Shown piece after piece: positions 61,144 to 64,000 of a stretch of 64,000 nt of DNA. Position 1 is the first letter of the stretch, and every line of letters begins with the position of its first letter. Source of the stretch: Opitutia bacterium (GTDB lineage: Bacteria; Verrucomicrobiota; Verrucomicrobiia; Opitutales; Opitutaceae); NCBI GenBank assembly GCA_947474365.1, contig CANJIU010000020.1:1-64000 (forward strand), read 5' to 3'. Below the pieces are notes generated by a model. It searched no databases, had not been told where the DNA came from, and saw only the letters and a program-made list of their open reading frames with translations. The position numbers and the translations under genes were made by a program.

Positions 61144-63483
61144 TCAACGCGGTGCCGCTCGCCGCAGGTCGGCTGCTTTTTCGAAATGATCGAAGGCCTC
61201 GCGGTTCCGACCGAGGGCGCGCAGGAGCTGCGCAAAATGGTCGTGTACCCCTGCCGAATTGGGATCAAGCCGCAGGGCATTTTCAAAAACCGGGACCGCG
61301 TTTTCGAGCTGGTCCGCATTCACGAGCGCAACGGCGAATTGGGCGTGGGACGAGGGGTTGTCCGGTGCGAGTTCCACCGCGACTTTCAGATGAGGAATCG
61401 CCTCCCGCCAGCGCGACGCCGCCCCGAGGGCGGTGCCGAGATTGGCGCGGGCCACCGCCATTTGGGGAGCCAATCGCACGGCGGCTTCGAAACGAACGAT
61501 CGCCTCGTCGGCACGGCCTGACTGCGCGAGGGCCGCACCGAGGTTGACCAGGGCCTCTGCTGACTTCGGCGAGAGTTCGGCCGCGCGTTCCAGTTGGGCC
61601 ATGGCGTCCGCCGTGCGACCGAGCGTCGCGAGTGCGCCTGCGTAGTGGCCCCTCGCCGCGGCAAATGCGGGCTTGAGGCGGAGGGCGGTTTCAAAATGAG
61701 TCAGCGCATCGGCGGGACGACCTTCGGCGACCAACGCTCGTCCGAGATTGGCGTGGGCCTGGGCCAGCTGCGGATTGAGACGCAGGGCCTCGCGGTGTTC
61801 GGCGATGGCCTCGGTGAGGCGCCTGAGCTTGCGGAAGGCGGCACCGAGATTGTCGTGAGCCGCCGCATCTGCTGGGGCCAGCCGCAACGCCGCGCGGAAG
61901 AGATCGGCCGCCTCGCTGACGCTGCCTCCCTCGGCGAGTTCCGCCCCGAGGTTGTTCATCGCTCCGACGTAGTCCGGCTTCACCGCGAGCGCTCGACGAT
62001 AGTGTGCCAATGCCTCTGGATTCCGACCCACGTTGCGCAATGCGTTGCCGAGATTGTTGTGGGCCTCTGCATCGTCCGGCCGCAGCGCAAGTGCGCGCTC
62101 TAGGCAGGGGATCGCCTCGGCCGCCCGGTCGACGAGCGTGAGTTCGCAGCCGAGATCATTCCACCCGTGCGGATCATCGGGGCGGAGTTGCAGCGCTTGC
62201 CGATAGGTCGCGATTGACTCTTCGTGACGCTCGGCGCGGGCCAGGGTGTCAGCCAGATTTAGCCATGCCATGACCGCACCCGGGTTGCGGGCGACGGTGT
62301 GCCGCCAGAGCGCCTCGTTGTTGCGAAAGTTCAGCGACTGCCGCGTGGTCAGAATGCCGAGCACGAACAGGAGCGCACCGGCGAGCAGAGGCGCGGCGCG
62401 CGGCAGGCCGCGGGTCAATGCCGCTCCGGCGAGCGCCAACGGGGCCATGCTGGCGAGGTATTGAAAATGATCCCCGACGAACGCATAGCGGAAGAAGTAG
62501 ACGTCGAAGAATCCGAGCACAGGAAAAAGGAGTGCGACGAAAAAAAGCGCGGCAAAAAAAACTGGCCGAAGTCTTCCGTTTCGGCCGAGCCACAGGAGCG
62601 CAAGCGCCGCGATCGCGCCCAGCGCGCCAACATAAATCGCGGGGTCGCGCGCAGCGATCGTCCAGCGCGGATAGATGAACATCAGCGGTTCCGGCCAGAC
62701 GATTTTCCCGAGGTAGAACCACATCACGCGGCCGGCGATCGCGGCGCGCTCGAGCGGGGTTTGAGACCATTCCGGGCCGGCGGCCCCCGAGTGGAATTTT
62801 TGTTCCCAAATCGTCCAGCCTGCCGCGACGGCGGAAAGAATGAAAAACGGCGCCAGGGCGAGAAGATGGCGCCGTTGAATGCGCGTTTCGCGCCACCAGA
62901 CGCAGAGGCCGAGCGCAACGGGCAGCATCACCGTGGAGGGCTTGCTGAGGATCGCGAGGACGGCGCAGAAAAAGGAGAGGGCGGCGAACCGGCGGCGGTC
63001 GCCAGACTCCAGCCAGCGCAGCCAAAACAAAATCGCCGCGAGGAAGAACACCGCCGACTGCGTGTTCTTCAATTCGCAGATCCACGCCACCGACTCGGTC
63101 TGCACCGGGTGCAACGCCCAGAGCGCGGCACCGAGCCAGGCCCCCGGCACCGCGAGCGCGAGCAGCACCCGCCAGAGGAGCAGCGCCGCCGTGGCGTGGC
63201 AGGCGAGGGTCACGATGCGGTAGCCGAGCGGATTCAGCTCCCAGAGCGCGTGCTGCACCCGGAAGTTCGTCAGCACGAGTGGAAAATAATTCGCCCGCGC
63301 GCTTGTCCAGATCTCCTTCAACCCCAGCGGCCCGACAATCGTCGGATTGGCGGTGATGTGCAGGTCGTCGTCCCAGAGGAAATCCCCGCGCAACGATGCC
63401 AGATAAACCAACCCAATCGCCGCCACCAGCATAGTCGCGCCCAGCCACGGGCGACTCAGGGAAGGGACTCGGGGCGCAGGCAT
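61144..63483 (-). CDS. Membrane protein with C-terminal TPR array (Tmtc-like)
   Basis: A 779-residue protein. About 11 hydrophobic helices at residues 15-400 carry a PMT/TMTC-like front (GDFLWDDDLHITANPTI), with the acidic DDD at the first lumenal loop where mannosyl-transferases have their catalytic residues. From about residue 415 there are ten or so TPR units (AHNNLGNALRNVGRNPEALA; AHANLGRALVAEGRPADALT). I chose ATG 63483 over an in-frame start at 63585. Its 3' end is 8 bp from the convergent DUF4178 gene. It may be an O-glycosyltransferase; the substrate is unknown. Confidence 0.8.
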   Translation of the reverse strand: MPAPRVPSLSRPWLGATMLVAAIGLVYLASLRGDFLWDDDLHITANPTIVGPLGLKEIWTSARANYFPLVLTNFRVQHALWELNPLGYRIVTLACHATAALLLWRVLLALAVPGAWLGAALWALHPVQTESVAWICELKNTQSAVFFLAAILFWLRWLESGDRRRFAALSFFCAVLAILSKPSTVMLPVALGLCVWWRETRIQRRHLLALAPFFILSAVAAGWTIWEQKFHSGAAGPEWSQTPLERAAIAGRVMWFYLGKIVWPEPLMFIYPRWTIAARDPAIYVGALGAIAALALLWLGRNGRLRPVFFAALFFVALLFPVLGFFDVYFFRYAFVGDHFQYLASMAPLALAGAALTRGLPRAAPLLAGALLFVLGILTTRQSLNFRNNEALWRHTVARNPGAVMAWLNLADTLARAERHEESIATYRQALQLRPDDPHGWNDLGCELTLVDRAAEAIPCLERALALRPDDAEAHNNLGNALRNVGRNPEALAHYRRALAVKPDYVGAMNNLGAELAEGGSVSEAADLFRAALRLAPADAAAHDNLGAAFRKLRRLTEAIAEHREALRLNPQLAQAHANLGRALVAEGRPADALTHFETALRLKPAFAAARGHYAGALATLGRTADAMAQLERAAELSPKSAEALVNLGAALAQSGRADEAIVRFEAAVRLAPQMAVARANLGTALGAASRWREAIPHLKVAVELAPDNPSSHAQFAVALVNADQLENAVPVFENALRLDPNSAGVHDHFAQLLRALGRNREAFDHFEKAADLRRAAPR

Positions 63484-63663
63484 TGCGGATGATTCCCTCG
63501 CCGGCGACGGGATCGCGCAACGAGAAAGGAACGGCGCCGGCCGAACGACCTTCCCGTTCCGGAACGCATCAGTAGGAAATTCCAAGGTTTCAGATGCCCG
63601 ATGCCCGATTTCACGATTTCCGAGTTCCTTCGGTCGCGGCTGCCGAGGTAGGAATTTTCTGGG
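63484..63663. other. Spacer with short direct repeats
   Basis: The stretch between the TPR gene start and the receptor end holds GATGCCC repeated (at 63592-63606) and CGATTTC-type units. No hairpin terminator is evident. Confidence 0.35.
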
Positions 63664-64000
63664 CTAAAACGCCCCTTTCACCCCGAAGATCCAGTTGGCT
63701 CCGTATTCCTCCATCGCACGGAGCACGCTCTTCCGGCCTTCCTTCACTCCCGGTGGCGACTGATACCATTCATCCTTCACGTTGGTGATGTTGCGGCCCT
63801 GTACGAACAGCGACACGCGGCGGTTAATGTCCCATCCCAGCGTGAGGTCGAACTTCGTGAGTTCGCCCATGTAGCGGCCATAGGTGCCGCTCTCCGGCTT
63901 GTCGTCGGTCCAAATCAAGTTGAGCGAGCCGGTGAACCGGCGCAGTCGGTAGCTCACCCCGGACGAAACGCGGTGAGGGGCGAGACCGGCGCGGCGGTAG
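63664..64000 (-). CDS. TonB-dependent receptor, C-terminal part (cut off by the window edge)
   Basis: The frame stays open to the last base of the window, so only about 112 C-terminal residues are seen. GLAPHRVSSGVSYRLRRFTG, DLTLGWDINRRVSLFVQGRN and a terminal GANWIFGVKGAF (ending in an aromatic residue) fit the last strands of a TonB-dependent receptor barrel. The N-terminal plug is outside the window. It lies upstream of the TPR gene on the same strand. Confidence 0.85.
   Translation of the reverse strand, partial: YRRAGLAPHRVSSGVSYRLRRFTGSLNLIWTDDKPESGTYGRYMGELTKFDLTLGWDINRRVSLFVQGRNITNVKDEWYQSPPGVKEGRKSVLRAMEEYGANWIFGVKGAF

Overview
The window is a GC-rich bacterial chromosome segment that looks like a Verrucomicrobiota member of the Opitutaceae type. 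The basis is the style of its gene set: an Opitutus-like TonB-dependent receptor, DUF1587/1592/1588/1585 plus DUF1552 secreted proteins, NIPSNAP, Gfo/Idh/MocA and TIM-barrel proteins with Tat signals, GH2 enzymes, and many short palindromic or low-complexity intergenic sequences. The genus is an inference. I found no rRNA, convincing tRNA, CRISPR array, IS element or prophage. Nearly all of the sequence is protein-coding, on both strands.

Layout, left to right. 0.2-6.5 kb: a TetR regulator and a three-gene RND efflux operon (outer-membrane factor, membrane-fusion protein, pump), with matching inverted repeats just inside tetR and just before the efflux genes. 6.5-11.7 kb: DAHP synthase (-), then a folate-binding YgfZ-type protein with a coupled small ORF, an HU-like protein, galactokinase and an inositol-monophosphatase-family enzyme. 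11.7-15.3 kb: a leftward housekeeping group (YggS, SirB1-like, AroE, prepilin peptidase). 15.4-19.8 kb: a LysR regulator, a TlpA-like lipoprotein, a bacterial GH3-family enzyme and an RluA-type pseudouridine synthase. 19.8-25.8 kb: a TonB receptor, a Tat-exported TIM-barrel protein, a double-thioredoxin protein and an odd coupled gene pair with a 33-bp tandem repeat.

26-32.5 kb: small hypothetical proteins, then NIPSNAP / Gfo-Idh-MocA / MFS transporter (a likely sugar-derivative catabolic group), a stand-alone ribosomal protein S18, and DUF4242 and DsrE-like proteins. 32.7-40.1 kb: an orphan LuxR-type response regulator, a CTP-synthase-tail amidotransferase, a secreted beta-helix protein, a dienelactone hydrolase and an IorA/IorB-type molybdenum hydroxylase. 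40.4-47.5 kb: two tandem secreted alpha/beta hydrolases and a large GH2 enzyme. 47.5-53.6 kb: an ALG10-like membrane protein, a hypothetical protein, a J-domain-like protein with a DUF2293 protein, and a second GH2 enzyme of beta-glucuronidase type. 53.9-58 kb: a DUF1552 / haem-domain DUF1592 pair. 58-61.1 kb: a compact four-gene module resembling E. coli yjfL-yjfM-yjfC-yjfK. 61.1-64 kb: a membrane-TPR protein and the end of another TonB receptor that runs off the window.

The items most worth a second look are the YjfLMCK-like module with a duplicated DUF4178 protein, two look-alike bidirectional terminators that may mark small RNAs, the paired TetR operators, the 33-bp-repeat gene pair, and the tandem hydrolases next to a GH2 enzyme with an altered acid/base motif.
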